A stretch of 35,339 bases of DNA from an uncultured Erysipelotrichaceae bacterium. GTDB taxonomy: Bacteria > Bacillota_I > Bacilli_A > Erysipelotrichales > Erysipelotrichaceae. Within the stretch, counting starts at the first letter, position 1. Every line of letters starts with the position of its first letter. The stretch covers positions 1 through 35,339 of the forward strand of contig CAKUWO010000012.1 in the NCBI GenBank assembly GCA_934699415.1. The letters are read 5' to 3'. The notes under the pieces are model-generated. The model was not told where the DNA came from. It saw only the letters and a program-made list of their open reading frames with translations, and did no database searches. The translations under genes were made by a program, and so were the position numbers. This document shows positions 1-7,768 of this stretch, piece by piece.

Positions 1-131
1 AGTGTGGATTTACCACTACCTGTAGGACCTACAATGTAGATAAATTCTCCTTCTTTTATTTCTAAGGAAATATTTTCTAAAGCATTAGTACCATTTTTAT
101 ATTGTTTTGAAGCATTTTTAATTGAAATCAT
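1..131 (-). CDS. ftsE: FtsE, cell-division ABC ATPase (N-terminal fragment)
   Basis: Only the first 43 codons lie in the window; the gene continues past the left edge. The translation begins MISIKNASKQYKNGTNALEN and reaches a Walker A motif GPTGSGKST, the start of an ABC ATPase. The opening 'I.NASK.Y.NGT.AL' and the 'EGEFIYIVGPTGSGKST' segment resemble FtsE more than other ABC ATPases. FtsE pairs with the membrane protein FtsX to control peptidoglycan hydrolases during division or elongation; ftsX would be expected beyond the edge. An AAAGGTGAT Shine-Dalgarno precedes the ATG. A related ATPase cannot be excluded from so short a piece. Confidence 0.75.
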   Translation of the reverse strand, partial: MISIKNASKQYKNGTNALENISLEIKEGEFIYIVGPTGSGKST

Positions 132-140
132 ATAATCACC

Positions 141-156
141 TTTAGTTATTATATCA
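141..156 (-). promoter_or_regulatory. Extended -10 promoter of ftsE
   Basis: On the minus strand TGA-TATAAT (TATAAT at 153 to 148) forms a textbook extended -10 element. The predicted start near 141 leaves a leader of about 10 nt, just enough to hold the AAAGGTGAT ribosome-binding site. No good -35 box is visible. Confidence 0.55.
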
Positions 157-213
157 TTCTTTAACCAGAGAGATAAAATAGTAAAGTAAATAATATTTTT
201 CTAACATCTGGGT

Positions 214-219
214 TATAAT
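214..219 (+). promoter_or_regulatory. -10 box of darA
   Basis: TATAAT lies 33 nt upstream of the darA ATG. The -35 region is AT-rich without a recognisable hexamer. The leader would be about 27 nt and carries GGAGGT at 240-245. Confidence 0.45.
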
Positions 220-252
220 GTAAGTATAAAAATGACCTTGGAGGTATAGGTT

Positions 253-576
253 ATGAAATTAATTCTCGCTATTGTTTCAAATGATGATGCTAGTGCTGTT
301 TCTTCATCATTAAATGCTGAAAATTATCAGAATACTAGATTAGCTACTACAGGCGGTTTCCTTGAAGCAGGCAACACAACATTAATCTGTGGTACAGATG
401 ATGATAAGGTTGAGCATGCAATTGAAATTATTGGTAAGGAATCAAAGCGTAGAACTGAGATTGTCCCATCAACTGCATCATATGATATTGGACGTTTTAC
501 ATCTTTTCCAGTTGAAGTAAAAGTTGGTGGAGCTACAATCTTTGTGCTCAATGTTGATCAATTCCTCAAACTTTAA
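253..576 (+). CDS. darA: Cyclic-di-AMP receptor, PII-like (DarA/PstA family)
   Basis: A 107-residue protein of the DUF970 family, close in length to Bacillus DarA (YaaQ, 109 aa). Family landmarks are visible: start MKLILAIV, the TTGGFLEAGNTTLICG segment, and the C-terminal FPVEVKVGGATIFVLNVDQF. The family forms trimers with a PII-like fold and binds c-di-AMP; the downstream target is generally unknown. GGAGGT, 7 nt before the ATG, supports the start. In Bacillus the gene sits with tmk and holB; here it stands alone, divergent from ftsE and closed by its own terminator, so context gives no partner. Confidence 0.93.
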   Translation: MKLILAIVSNDDASAVSSSLNAENYQNTRLATTGGFLEAGNTTLICGTDDDKVEHAIEIIGKESKRRTEIVPSTASYDIGRFTSFPVEVKVGGATIFVLNVDQFLKL

Positions 577-587
577 TATTAAGAAAT

Positions 588-612
588 AAAGAGGCAGATT
601 ATCTGCTTTTTT
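588..612 (+). terminator. Rho-independent terminator of darA
   Basis: Stem GCAGA (594-598) with TCTGC (602-606) and loop TTA, followed by six T residues, 18 nt after the darA stop codon. Confidence 0.8.
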
Positions 613-620
613 ATTTTATT

Positions 621-645
621 AAAGAAAAAGAGCTATAAAGCTCTT
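621..645 (-). terminator. Terminator of the YwaF-like gene
   Basis: Perfect 7-bp stem AAGAGCT/AGCTCTT (628-634 and 639-645), loop ATAA, with a T-rich tract on the minus strand from the A-run at 621-629. It overlaps the stop codon of the minus-strand gene ending at 644. Confidence 0.75.
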
Positions 646-1390
646 AGACTAATAAATGCGTAATAATAACTAAAATTAAGCTTGTAATAATTGATAGACC
701 AACAACTGGTAATGTGAATAAAAATGGATGAGGGATATGTTCATATAGTGATTCCAGTAAGGGATTACCATCAGGGTCATAATTATAGAAATAATTAGCT
801 TTAAGATTCAATCCTGTTTTAATTAAGAAACAATTAAAGAGATAAGCTAAAAAAGAAAATAATAAACAAAGCAAAGCTGATGGAATAATATCTTTGAATT
901 CAGGCATGTAAATATCAGATGCAACCACAAAGACCATCATCATCATAATTAAGTAATGTGATGTGTAATAAAAGAAAACACGAGGCTTAAAGAATGGTTC
1001 ATTAGTAAAGCCTTCTCCAGGAAATAATAAAGCAGCAATAGGGCAAATAGAATAAAAGAATGAGAAGGCAATAAGAGGCCTAAGATGACCTATTAAGCCA
1101 ATTAAATAAGTAATTACAACAATATTGCATGGATAGAATAATAATTCATTATAAATATTTAAATTGCCATTATATGCAATATCAATATATTCTTCATCAA
1201 ATAATAAATATGTACGATAAAAAGCCATTAATAAAAAGGTAAAGATACTCATAGCTAAAGTAATGTCTTTAGATCTTGAGCTTCTTAAGATAAATAAAGC
1301 AATGATCCCTGTTAAAGCAATAGCCATAGTGGTTGTTGCTTTGTATACATTATTACAAGGCTTGATAATATGTCTTTTTGAGGTAGTCAT
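644..1390 (-). CDS. Multi-pass membrane protein, YwaF/TMEM164-like (TIGR02206)
   Basis: 248 residues with about six or seven hydrophobic segments. Features fitting the YwaF/TIGR02206 family are the mid-protein ELLFYPCNIVV segment (family: polar residues plus Cys in a helix), the HYLIMMMM helix, and the NYFYNYDPDG..SLLE-like stretch followed by a final helix pair; the match is by pattern only. Function in bacteria is unknown; the eukaryotic relative TMEM164 is an acyltransferase. There is no Shine-Dalgarno: a TATGAT box ends 6 nt before the ATG, suggesting a leaderless transcript. It lies directly downstream of the ribosomal operon terminator and has its own terminator. Confidence 0.6.
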   Translation of the reverse strand: MTTSKRHIIKPCNNVYKATTTMAIALTGIIALFILRSSRSKDITLAMSIFTFLLMAFYRTYLLFDEEYIDIAYNGNLNIYNELLFYPCNIVVITYLIGLIGHLRPLIAFSFFYSICPIAALLFPGEGFTNEPFFKPRVFFYYTSHYLIMMMMVFVVASDIYMPEFKDIIPSALLCLLFSFLAYLFNCFLIKTGLNLKANYFYNYDPDGNPLLESLYEHIPHPFLFTLPVVGLSIITSLILVIITHLLV

Positions 1391-1396
1391 AAAGAT

Positions 1397-1425
1397 ATCA
1401 TACTAGTCTTTTACTAATAAGTAAA
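1397..1425 (-). promoter_or_regulatory. Promoter of the YwaF-like gene, predicted leaderless
   Basis: Minus-strand TTTACT (1425-1420), 17-nt spacer, TATGAT (1402-1397), then exactly 6 nt to the ATG. Transcription starting at the usual distance would begin at the A of ATG. No Shine-Dalgarno is present. Confidence 0.55.
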
Positions 1426-1449
1426 ATATGTATTGTATTTAAGATGCAT

Positions 1450-1487
1450 AAAAAGAATAAATCCTGTTTATATAAACAGGATTTATT
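1450..1487 (-). terminator. Terminator of the S10-spc-alpha superoperon
   Basis: Perfect inverted repeat with 15-bp arms (1456-1470 and 1473-1487) and a TA loop centre, followed on the minus strand by C and a T-run. It lies 4 nt after the rplQ stop codon. This is the only obvious terminator seen between rpsJ and this point. Confidence 0.92.
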
Positions 1488-1491
1488 AAGA

Positions 1492-1848
1492 TTAAACTAA
1501 TTCGATAACTGCAACTTCAGCTGCGTCGCCACGACGGAAGCCGAGCTTGTTTACGCGAGTGTAACCACCCTTACGATCAGCATATCTAGGAGCAACTTCA
1601 GAGAATAATACCTGAACAGCAGTTTTGCCTTCAGCATTCTTTACATCATAAAGATAAGAAGCAGCTCTACGGCGAGATGAAAGATCACCTTTTTTGCCGA
1701 GTTCAATTAATCCGTCAACGATTGTACGAAGCTCTTTAGCTTTCATTTCAGTTGTTGTGATTTTTCCGTTTAAGATAACCGCAGCAGCCTGATTACGAAG
1801 CATAGCTTTACGATGTTCGGATGTACGACCTAATTTACGATTCTGCAT
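1492..1848 (-). CDS. rplQ: 50S ribosomal protein L17
   Basis: 118 residues, the usual bacterial length. The start MQNRKLGRTSEHRKAMLRNQ and the end GFRRGDAAEVAVIELV are diagnostic. L17 sits near the exit-tunnel side of the 50S subunit. It is the last gene of the superoperon, 12 nt after rpoA, the conserved alpha-operon arrangement. A Shine-Dalgarno (AAGGAGG) overlaps the rpoA stop. The ECF transporter genes (ecfA1/A2/T), truA, rplM and rpsI that often follow rplQ in Firmicutes are not here. Confidence 0.98.
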   Translation of the reverse strand: MQNRKLGRTSEHRKAMLRNQAAAVILNGKITTTEMKAKELRTIVDGLIELGKKGDLSSRRRAASYLYDVKNAEGKTAVQVLFSEVAPRYADRKGGYTRVNKLGFRRGDAAEVAVIELV

Positions 1849-1860
1849 CGTGATTCCTCC

Positions 1861-2820
1861 TTATTCGAACTGACGGAAGGATAAATTGAGTTCAGCCAAT
1901 TTTTCCTTCACTTCTTTTAATGATTTCTTGCCTAAGTTACGTACACGGCTCATTTCATCTTCTGTCTTTGAAGTTAATTCTTCAACAGTTGAAATACCGG
2001 CTCTCTTTAAGCAGTTATAGCTACGAACAGTAAGATCTAAGTCTTCAATAGACATATTTACTGTTTTAGCATTCTTCTCATGAACAAAATCTTTCATTAC
2101 AGATTCTGATTCGAAACCTTCTTCATCAAGCTCTGTAAGAAGGGAGAAGTGGTCAATGAGAATCTTAGACGCGAGAGATACAGCAACTGTTGGCTGGATA
2201 GAACCATTAGTCCATACATCCAATGTTAAAGCATCATATTTAGCACTCTGACCAACACGTGTCGAAGATACTTCATAGTTCATAAGTGTTACTGGGGTGT
2301 AAATGGAATCAGTAAAGATAGTACCAATACCAAGTGAAGAGTTCTGATATAAGCGTTTGTTTTCATCAGCAGAAACATAGCCTCTACCAGTCTTCGCTTT
2401 TAATTCCATATCTAATACACCATCTTTATCAAGATGAGCGATTTCCAGATCAGGGTTTAGTACCTCAACACCAGCCGGGCAGTGGATGTCTTTGGCGGTA
2501 ACTGTGCAAGGACCCTTAGCATTAATGCGTAAAGTATAAGATTCTTCACCTGTAACCTTAAGAATAAGATTCTTAATATTTAAGATGATTAATGTAACGT
2601 CTTCTTTTACGCCTTTAATAGAAGAAAATTCGTGAAAAACGCCATCGATTTTAACAGAATAGACCGCACCACCCGGTAAAGATGACAGCATAACACGGCG
2701 TAAAGCATTACCTAAAGTATTGCCAAAACCACGTTCGAGTGGAGAAACAGAGAAAACGGCATGGTTTTCTGCTTCTTCAAGCTGTTCAATTTTATATTTT
2801 GGTCGTTCAAATTTCTGCAT
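1861..2820 (-). CDS. rpoA: DNA-directed RNA polymerase subunit alpha
   Basis: 319 residues starting MQKFERPKYKIEQLEEAENH. The N-terminal domain (about 1-230) assembles the polymerase; it includes LERGFGNTLGNALRRVMLSS. The C-terminal domain (about 250-319) contains the helix-hairpin-helix RSYNCLKRAGI...VRNLGKKSLKEV that contacts UP elements and activators. The reading frame is open for 30 more codons upstream, but AAGGAGG lies just before the ATG at 2820 and the upstream part overlaps rpsK, so this start is chosen. It lies between rpsK and rplQ. Confidence 0.98.
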   Translation of the reverse strand: MQKFERPKYKIEQLEEAENHAVFSVSPLERGFGNTLGNALRRVMLSSLPGGAVYSVKIDGVFHEFSSIKGVKEDVTLIILNIKNLILKVTGEESYTLRINAKGPCTVTAKDIHCPAGVEVLNPDLEIAHLDKDGVLDMELKAKTGRGYVSADENKRLYQNSSLGIGTIFTDSIYTPVTLMNYEVSSTRVGQSAKYDALTLDVWTNGSIQPTVAVSLASKILIDHFSLLTELDEEGFESESVMKDFVHEKNAKTVNMSIEDLDLTVRSYNCLKRAGISTVEELTSKTEDEMSRVRNLGKKSLKEVKEKLAELNLSFRQFE

Positions 2821-2833
2821 ATGGCTTTCCTCC

Positions 2834-3223
2834 TTAACCTCTAGGTTTCTTTGGCGGACGGCATCCGTTATGTGGGATTGGTGTAACGTCGCTGATAGCA
2901 GTGATTTCAAGGCCTGCTACCTGTAAAGCACGGATAGCTGCTTCACGGCCTGGTCCTGGACCCTTAACTTCAACTTCAACAGTTTTCATACCATGATCCA
3001 TAGCGGTTTTACCAGCTGCTTCTGATACCATCTGAGCAGCATATGGAGTTGATTTACGAGAACCTTTATATCCTAAAGCACCTGCTGAGCTCCAAGATAC
3101 TACGTTTCCTACTTCATCAGTAATAGAAACGATTGTGTTGTTGAACGTAGAGTGGATATGAGCAACACCCTTGACAACGTTCTTCTTTACGCGTTTTTTA
3201 CGTACAGTTTTAGCTTGTGCCAT
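2834..3223 (-). CDS. rpsK: 30S ribosomal protein S11
   Basis: 129 residues. The conserved HIHSTFNNTIVSITD segment and the C-terminal DVTPIPHNGCRPPKKPRG identify it. S11 lies on the 30S platform beside S18 and shapes the mRNA exit side. An AGGGGG ribosome-binding site precedes the ATG; the gene sits between rpsM and rpoA as expected. Confidence 0.98.
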   Translation of the reverse strand: MAQAKTVRKKRVKKNVVKGVAHIHSTFNNTIVSITDEVGNVVSWSSAGALGYKGSRKSTPYAAQMVSEAAGKTAMDHGMKTVEVEVKGPGPGREAAIRALQVAGLEITAISDVTPIPHNGCRPPKKPRG

Positions 3224-3240
3224 GTTCTTACCCCCTATCC

Positions 3241-3606
3241 TTACTTCTTCTTGTTCGCAACAGTGCGACGTGGTCCTTTACGAGTACGAGCGTTAGTCTT
3301 TGTACGCTGACCTCTTACAGGTAAGCCTTTGCGGTGGCGCATACCACGATAGCAACCAATTTCCATGAGGCGCTTAATGTTGAGCTGAGTTTCTCTTCTG
3401 AGATCACCTTCGAGCTTATAAGCGTCAAGAGATTTACGGATTGCGCTAATCTGTTCCTCAGAGAGGTCTTTAACGCGGATATCTTCACTGATATTATTTT
3501 CAGCAAGAATCTTAACTGCAGTAGTTGGGCCTACACCATAGATATAGGTTAAAGCAACAACTACACGTTTATTATTTGGGATATCTACCCCTGCAATACG
3601 TGCCAT
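3241..3606 (-). CDS. rpsM: 30S ribosomal protein S13
   Basis: 121 residues starting MARIAGVDIPNNKRV, with the helix-two-turn-helix segment YIYGVGPTTA and the basic tail GLPVRGQRTKTNARTRKGP. S13 is in the 30S head and contacts the P-site tRNA and the 50S subunit. It is followed by rpsK with 17 nt between them. Confidence 0.98.
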   Translation of the reverse strand: MARIAGVDIPNNKRVVVALTYIYGVGPTTAVKILAENNISEDIRVKDLSEEQISAIRKSLDAYKLEGDLRRETQLNIKRLMEIGCYRGMRHRKGLPVRGQRTKTNARTRKGPRRTVANKKK

Positions 3607-3626
3607 TCTTTCTTTTCCTCCCTGAA

Positions 3627-3740
3627 TTAGCCCTGTCTCTGCTTATGTTTAGGGTTTTCACAGATTACCATGACTCTGCCTTTACGTTTGATAACGCGGC
3701 ATTTGTCACAGATTGGTTTGACAGATGGTCTTACTTTCAT
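3627..3740 (-). CDS. rpmJ: 50S ribosomal protein L36, zinc form
   Basis: A 37-codon gene reading MKVRPSVKPICDKC and ending NPKHKQRQG. Zinc ligands C11, C14, C27 and H32 are all present, so this is the zinc-binding (C+) form rather than the zinc-independent paralogue used during zinc starvation. It sits between infA and rpsM, the standard Gram-positive position. A GGAGG-type Shine-Dalgarno precedes the ATG. Confidence 0.97.
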   Translation of the reverse strand: MKVRPSVKPICDKCRVIKRKGRVMVICENPKHKQRQG

Positions 3741-3760
3741 GCTTCTTTCCTCCTTCAGAT

Positions 3761-3979
3761 TTACTTGAAGCGATAGGTAATTCGTCCACGTGTTAAATCA
3801 TAAGGTGAGAGTTCTACGGTGACATGATCACCCGGTAAAATGCGAATGTAATGCATACGGATTTTACCGGAAACGTGGGCGACAATTTCTGCACCGTTCT
3901 GTAGTTTCACCTTAAATTGGGCGTTTGGTAGAGTATCAATTACTTCTCCACCAATCTCGATAACATCTTGTTTGGACAA
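3761..3979 (-). CDS. infA: Translation initiation factor IF-1
   Basis: 72 residues, the usual length, with a single S1/OB fold: DVIEIGGEVIDTLPNAQFKVKL, the HVSGKIRMHYIRILPGDHVTVE core, and LTRGRITYRFK at the end. IF-1 blocks the A site of the 30S subunit during initiation. It lies between map and rpmJ. Confidence 0.98.
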   Translation of the reverse strand: MSKQDVIEIGGEVIDTLPNAQFKVKLQNGAEIVAHVSGKIRMHYIRILPGDHVTVELSPYDLTRGRITYRFK

Positions 3980-3982
3980 CTC

Positions 3983-4738
3983 CTAATCCTCCTTTGTCAA
4001 AATCTCGCAACCATCAGCTGTGATGTGTAATTCGTGTTCATAATGAGCAGCCCAGGAGCCGTCAAGAGAGACAACTGTCCATCCATCTGATAAGGTGCGG
4101 CAATGCGGTTTGCCCATGAATACCATTGGTTCAATGCAGATGCACATATCTTTCTTTAAGATTTCCATTGTATGTGCTTTTCCAACATTTGGAACGGCAG
4201 GATCTTCATGCATGTCTGTGCCGATACCATGGCCTGTATACTCTGATGGCAGAGAAAAACCATGTGCTTCGACATATGTTTGGATAGCGTTAGAAATATC
4301 ACCAACGCGGTTGCCCGGTTTCACCATTTTAATGCCTTCAAATAAAGCTTGTTTGGTTACTTCCAGAAGTTCGAGTACCTTTGGATCTTTGACCTCACCT
4401 ACAGTGAATGTCCAAGCTCCATCTCCTTGATAGCCTTTATAATCAGCGCCAACATCCACACTCACAATATCGCCTTCTTTTAATATGACTTTCTTATTAG
4501 GAATACCATGTACTAAGACTTCATTAACTGAAGTGCAACATGAGTTTGGAAAGCCCTCATAACCTTTAAAGTTAGGAGTGCAACCCTGAGAGAGAATCAT
4601 TTCTTCAGCGATTCTATCAATATCATAGGTACTAACACCTGGTTTGATATATTCGCCAATGTGGTTAAGAACATAAGCTACTGTTCCACCAGCTTTTTTC
4701 ATTAAGGCAACTTCGCGAGGAGATTTTAGAGTGATCAT
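3983..4738 (-). CDS. map: Methionine aminopeptidase, type I
   Basis: 251 residues. Removes the initiator Met from new proteins. The five metal ligands are visible: D95 (VSVDVGADY), D106 (GYQGDGAW), H170 (TGHGIG), E203 (CIEPM) and E234 (HYEHE); substrate-binding H78 lies in VHGIP. The start codon overlaps the adk stop in an ATGA junction (4735-4738), implying coupled translation. The order adk-map-infA is common in Gram-positives. Confidence 0.97.
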   Translation of the reverse strand: MITLKSPREVALMKKAGGTVAYVLNHIGEYIKPGVSTYDIDRIAEEMILSQGCTPNFKGYEGFPNSCCTSVNEVLVHGIPNKKVILKEGDIVSVDVGADYKGYQGDGAWTFTVGEVKDPKVLELLEVTKQALFEGIKMVKPGNRVGDISNAIQTYVEAHGFSLPSEYTGHGIGTDMHEDPAVPNVGKAHTMEILKKDMCICIEPMVFMGKPHCRTLSDGWTVVSLDGSWAAHYEHELHITADGCEILTKED

Positions 4739-5385
4739 AAACAGCCTCCAAGAACTTTTTGGATGTCCGCAAAAACAGCCTCCGGTTTTTGATCGGAGTT
4801 AATATTGTGGACAAGACCTTTACTAGCATAATACTCAATGACCGGTTTTGTCGAGTCATGATATGCTTCAAGGCGTACGCTTAAGCTTTCAACGGTATCA
4901 TCTTTACGAGTAATTAAGGTTGCACCACAATTATCGCAAATACCTTCGCTTTTTGGTGGCATAGATTTAATATGATAAACGCTCTTGCATTCTGGGCAAA
5001 TACGTCTGCCAGTAATGCGATCAATTAAGACATTTTCATCTAATTCAAGATTCAATACACAATCAATCTTCTTATTAAGAGCATTTAAGATTACATCTAA
5101 ATCTTCTGCTTGTGCTAGAGTGCGAGGATAACCGTCCATGAGGAATCCGGATTCGATATCGTTTTTGCCTAGTCGCTCTAAGATAATATCATGAATTACC
5201 TCATCTGGCACTAGTTTTCCTGCATCCATGTAACTTTTTGCTTTTAAACCTACTTCCGTTTGCGCTGCTACGCTTTCACGTAACATATCACCGGTAGAAA
5301 TATGCACAACGCCATACTCAGCAATAAGCTTTTCTGACATTGTGCCTTTTCCTGTACCCGGGGCGCCGATAATGAGAAGATTCAT
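4735..5385 (-). CDS. adk: Adenylate kinase, zinc-LID type
   Basis: 216 residues. Catalyses ATP + AMP = 2 ADP. The P-loop GAPGTGKGT is at 7-15, the AMP-binding region includes STGDMLR, and FLMDGYPRT holds the DGYPR motif. The LID carries four cysteines (C130, C133, C150, C153), the structural zinc site typical of Gram-positive enzymes. It follows secY by 16 nt and overlaps map by 4 nt. Confidence 0.98.
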   Translation of the reverse strand: MNLLIIGAPGTGKGTMSEKLIAEYGVVHISTGDMLRESVAAQTEVGLKAKSYMDAGKLVPDEVIHDIILERLGKNDIESGFLMDGYPRTLAQAEDLDVILNALNKKIDCVLNLELDENVLIDRITGRRICPECKSVYHIKSMPPKSEGICDNCGATLITRKDDTVESLSVRLEAYHDSTKPVIEYYASKGLVHNINSDQKPEAVFADIQKVLGGCL

Positions 5386-5401
5386 TTCCGGGCCTCCTTA
5401 T

Positions 5402-6664
5402 TTATTTCCCAATGAAACCTGTGTACTTCTTTTGTGTAAGCTGAGCTTTTAAAGTACTAATTGTTTCAGTTGCAACGCCAACCGCAATAATTACCCCAGT
5501 TCCACCTAAAGCAGCACTTGTTGGTAATCCAGTTGTCATTGATACAACATATGGTAATACTGCAATAAATGCAAGTAATAAAGCACCAAGGGTTGTAATG
5601 CGATTTAATATCTTCTGAATGTAAAGAGTAGTTTCTTTACCAGGTTTAACTCCAGGAATATATGTGCTTGTACCAAAATCTTTGGCAATCTTTTCAGGAT
5701 CTACAGTGATATTTGTGTAGAAGAATGTGAAGAGAATAATAAGCAAAGCATATATTACAAGAACATATGGCTTAGAGAAATCAAAGAAATCTGCAAGCCA
5801 TTTGTAAGCATCTTGGTTAAACCATGAAGTAATAATCTGTGGTCCCTGAATTAGAGCACCAGTGAAAATTACAGGAAGAACAGATGCTGAGTTAATTCTT
5901 AAAGGAAGATAGTTTAAATCACCTTTAGTACGATTAATCGGACTTGATGAAGAATATTGAATTGGAATTCTTCTTTGTCCTGCATCCATCAGAATAACTA
6001 AGACAATAATTGCAATATACATAATCATATAGAGAATGAAACCGAAGATATTATTGTTAGTAGTTACAAAGTTCTGATAAACACTACGGAATGAATTCGG
6101 CATATTCGCTACTATACCAGCGAAAATGATGATCGAAACTCCGTTTCCGACACCTTTTGTAGTGATTTGATCACCAATCCATAAAAGGAACATTGTGCCG
6201 GCTGTAAAAATGATTGATACATAAAGGTATGTAATCCAGCCTGGATTATCAACGATACCATATTGGTTAGAGAGTAATTGGACAATGAAATATCCTTGTA
6301 CTAAACCCATCACAACAGCTAAGTAGCGAGTGATACGATCAATCTTTTCTCTTCCTCTTTTACCATCTTTACTCATTTCTGTTAAAGCAGGAATGATATC
6401 CATTGATAAAAGCTGAATAATAATGCTGGCATTGATATAAGGACCAACACCAAGCGAGAAGATGGACATCTGCTCGATAGCTCCACCACCGAGCAGGTTC
6501 ATCATAGCAAGTAAAGAACTGGATCCTAATGTGATAACTGTATCGTTGATGCCTGGAGCAGGAATTGCCGCACCTAAGCGAACAATAAATAACATCGCTA
6601 AGGTAAAATAGATTTTTTTACGGATATCCTTATTCTTAAAGAAATCGACGAATACTGAAATCAT
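5402..6664 (-). CDS. secY: Protein translocase subunit SecY
   Basis: 420 residues with ten predicted membrane helices. The start is typical (FFKNKDIRKKIYFTLAMLFIVRLGAAIPAPGI), as are the cytoplasmic loop RRIPIQYSSSSPINRTKGDLNYLPLR and the plug-region SSSLLAMMNLLGGG. SecY forms the protein-conducting channel with SecE and SecG and accepts the motor SecA. It is 2 nt downstream of rplO, the usual spc-operon coupling. Confidence 0.98.
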   Translation of the reverse strand: MISVFVDFFKNKDIRKKIYFTLAMLFIVRLGAAIPAPGINDTVITLGSSSLLAMMNLLGGGAIEQMSIFSLGVGPYINASIIIQLLSMDIIPALTEMSKDGKRGREKIDRITRYLAVVMGLVQGYFIVQLLSNQYGIVDNPGWITYLYVSIIFTAGTMFLLWIGDQITTKGVGNGVSIIIFAGIVANMPNSFRSVYQNFVTTNNNIFGFILYMIMYIAIIVLVILMDAGQRRIPIQYSSSSPINRTKGDLNYLPLRINSASVLPVIFTGALIQGPQIITSWFNQDAYKWLADFFDFSKPYVLVIYALLIILFTFFYTNITVDPEKIAKDFGTSTYIPGVKPGKETTLYIQKILNRITTLGALLLAFIAVLPYVVSMTTGLPTSAALGGTGVIIAVGVATETISTLKAQLTQKKYTGFIGK

Positions 6665-6666
6665 TC

Positions 6667-7107
6667 TTAGAGAACCTCTACTTTTCCGCCTGCCTTTTCG
6701 ATAGCAGCTTTAGCAGAAGAAGAAATCTTATGGCAAGTAACATTGAGCTTCTTTTCTAAAGTTCCGTTACCAAGTACCTTTACACCAGAAAGTTCTTTCT
6801 TAATAATTCCTGAAGCTAATAATGTTTCAGGAGTAACTGTTGCTCCGTCTTCAAAGCGATTGAGATCGCTGAGGTTAACGATAGCATATTCTTTGCGGTT
6901 TACATTTGTGAAACCACGCTTAGGGATACGCTTGTAAAGAGGTGTCTGTCCACCTTCGAAGCCAGGTCCCTTACCGCCACCAGAGCGAGAAAGCTGACCT
7001 TTCTGACCCTTACCAGCAGTTTTACCGTTACCAGAACCCTGACCACGGCCGATACGTTTAGCTTCTTTACGAGCTCCTGGATTTGCTTTTAATTCATGTA
7101 AATTCAT
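6667..7107 (-). CDS. rplO: 50S ribosomal protein L15
   Basis: 146 residues. The Gly-rich N-terminal arm (RIGRGQGSGNGKTAGKGQKG) threads into 23S rRNA, and the globular C-terminal half begins near GFTNVNRKEYAIVN. It starts only 11 nt after the rpsE stop. In most Firmicutes rpmD (L30) lies between these two genes; here there is no room for it. Confidence 0.98.
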   Translation of the reverse strand: MNLHELKANPGARKEAKRIGRGQGSGNGKTAGKGQKGQLSRSGGGKGPGFEGGQTPLYKRIPKRGFTNVNRKEYAIVNLSDLNRFEDGATVTPETLLASGIIKKELSGVKVLGNGTLEKKLNVTCHKISSSAKAAIEKAGGKVEVL

Positions 7108-7118
7108 CTTGAAACCTC

Positions 7119-7760
7119 CTAACGAATCTCTTCGACTTTCTTGTTACGAAGTTTAGCAACACTATTTACAGTTCTTAACTGTCCTAAAGCGTCCATAGTA
7201 GCACGTACTGCATTGATTGGAGTACGTGAGCCGATGCACTTAGCTAATACGTCAGTTAAGCCTGCAAGTTCAAGGATTGCACGAACTGCACCACCAGCTA
7301 CAACACCGGTACCTTCGCTTGCTGGGCGAAGAACTACTTCACCAGCACCGAATGTTCCAGTTACAGCATGTGGGATAGTGCGGTTACCATTTACAAGAGG
7401 TACACGGATAACATTCTTACGAGCATCTTCTAATGCTTTACGGATTGCATCAGGTACTTCGTTAGCTTTACCAAGACCGAAGCCTACACGGCCCTTACGG
7501 TCACCGATAATAACTAATGCGGAGAAACGCATCTTGCGTCCGCCTTTAAGAGTCTTAGATACGCGGTTAATCTTAACTACGCGTTCTTCGAATTCTTTCT
7601 GTTCGCGACCGAAACGTGGGTTGCGTTTACCGTTACGTCCGTTACGATCTTTATTATTGCGGTTGAAACGACGTTCACCGCTCTTCTCAACAGCAGCAGT
7701 GTTGTTCTCTACAGCAGTGTTCTCTGCTACCGGAGTTTCTAAGGTTTTGTTCTCTTCCAT
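7119..7760 (-). CDS. rpsE: 30S ribosomal protein S5 with N-terminal extension
   Basis: 213 residues, against about 166 in Bacillus. The normal protein begins near residue 56 (EFEERVVKINRV) and contains the dsRNA-binding-like fold with GGRKMRFSALVIIGDRKGRVGFG and the GSRTPINAVRATMDAL end. The added N terminus has an acidic part (1-26, rich in Glu, Asn, Thr and Ala) and an Arg/Asn-rich part (29-53). AGGAGG before the ATG at 7760 supports the long form. S5 helps form the mRNA entry channel with S3 and S4 and affects decoding accuracy. Confidence 0.96.
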   Translation of the reverse strand: MEENKTLETPVAENTAVENNTAAVEKSGERRFNRNNKDRNGRNGKRNPRFGREQKEFEERVVKINRVSKTLKGGRKMRFSALVIIGDRKGRVGFGLGKANEVPDAIRKALEDARKNVIRVPLVNGNRTIPHAVTGTFGAGEVVLRPASEGTGVVAGGAVRAILELAGLTDVLAKCIGSRTPINAVRATMDALGQLRTVNSVAKLRNKKVEEIR

Positions 7761-7768
7761 ACTTCCTC

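Noticed and set aside
2821..2910. 30-codon upstream extension of rpoA
   Set aside because: It overlaps rpsK, has no ribosome-binding site, and RpoA of the family starts at MQKFERPK, which has AAGGAGG directly before it.
7107..7119. Possible hidden or frameshifted rpmD between rpsE and rplO
   Set aside because: The gap is 11 nt and both flanking proteins have normal ends; there is no room for remnants.
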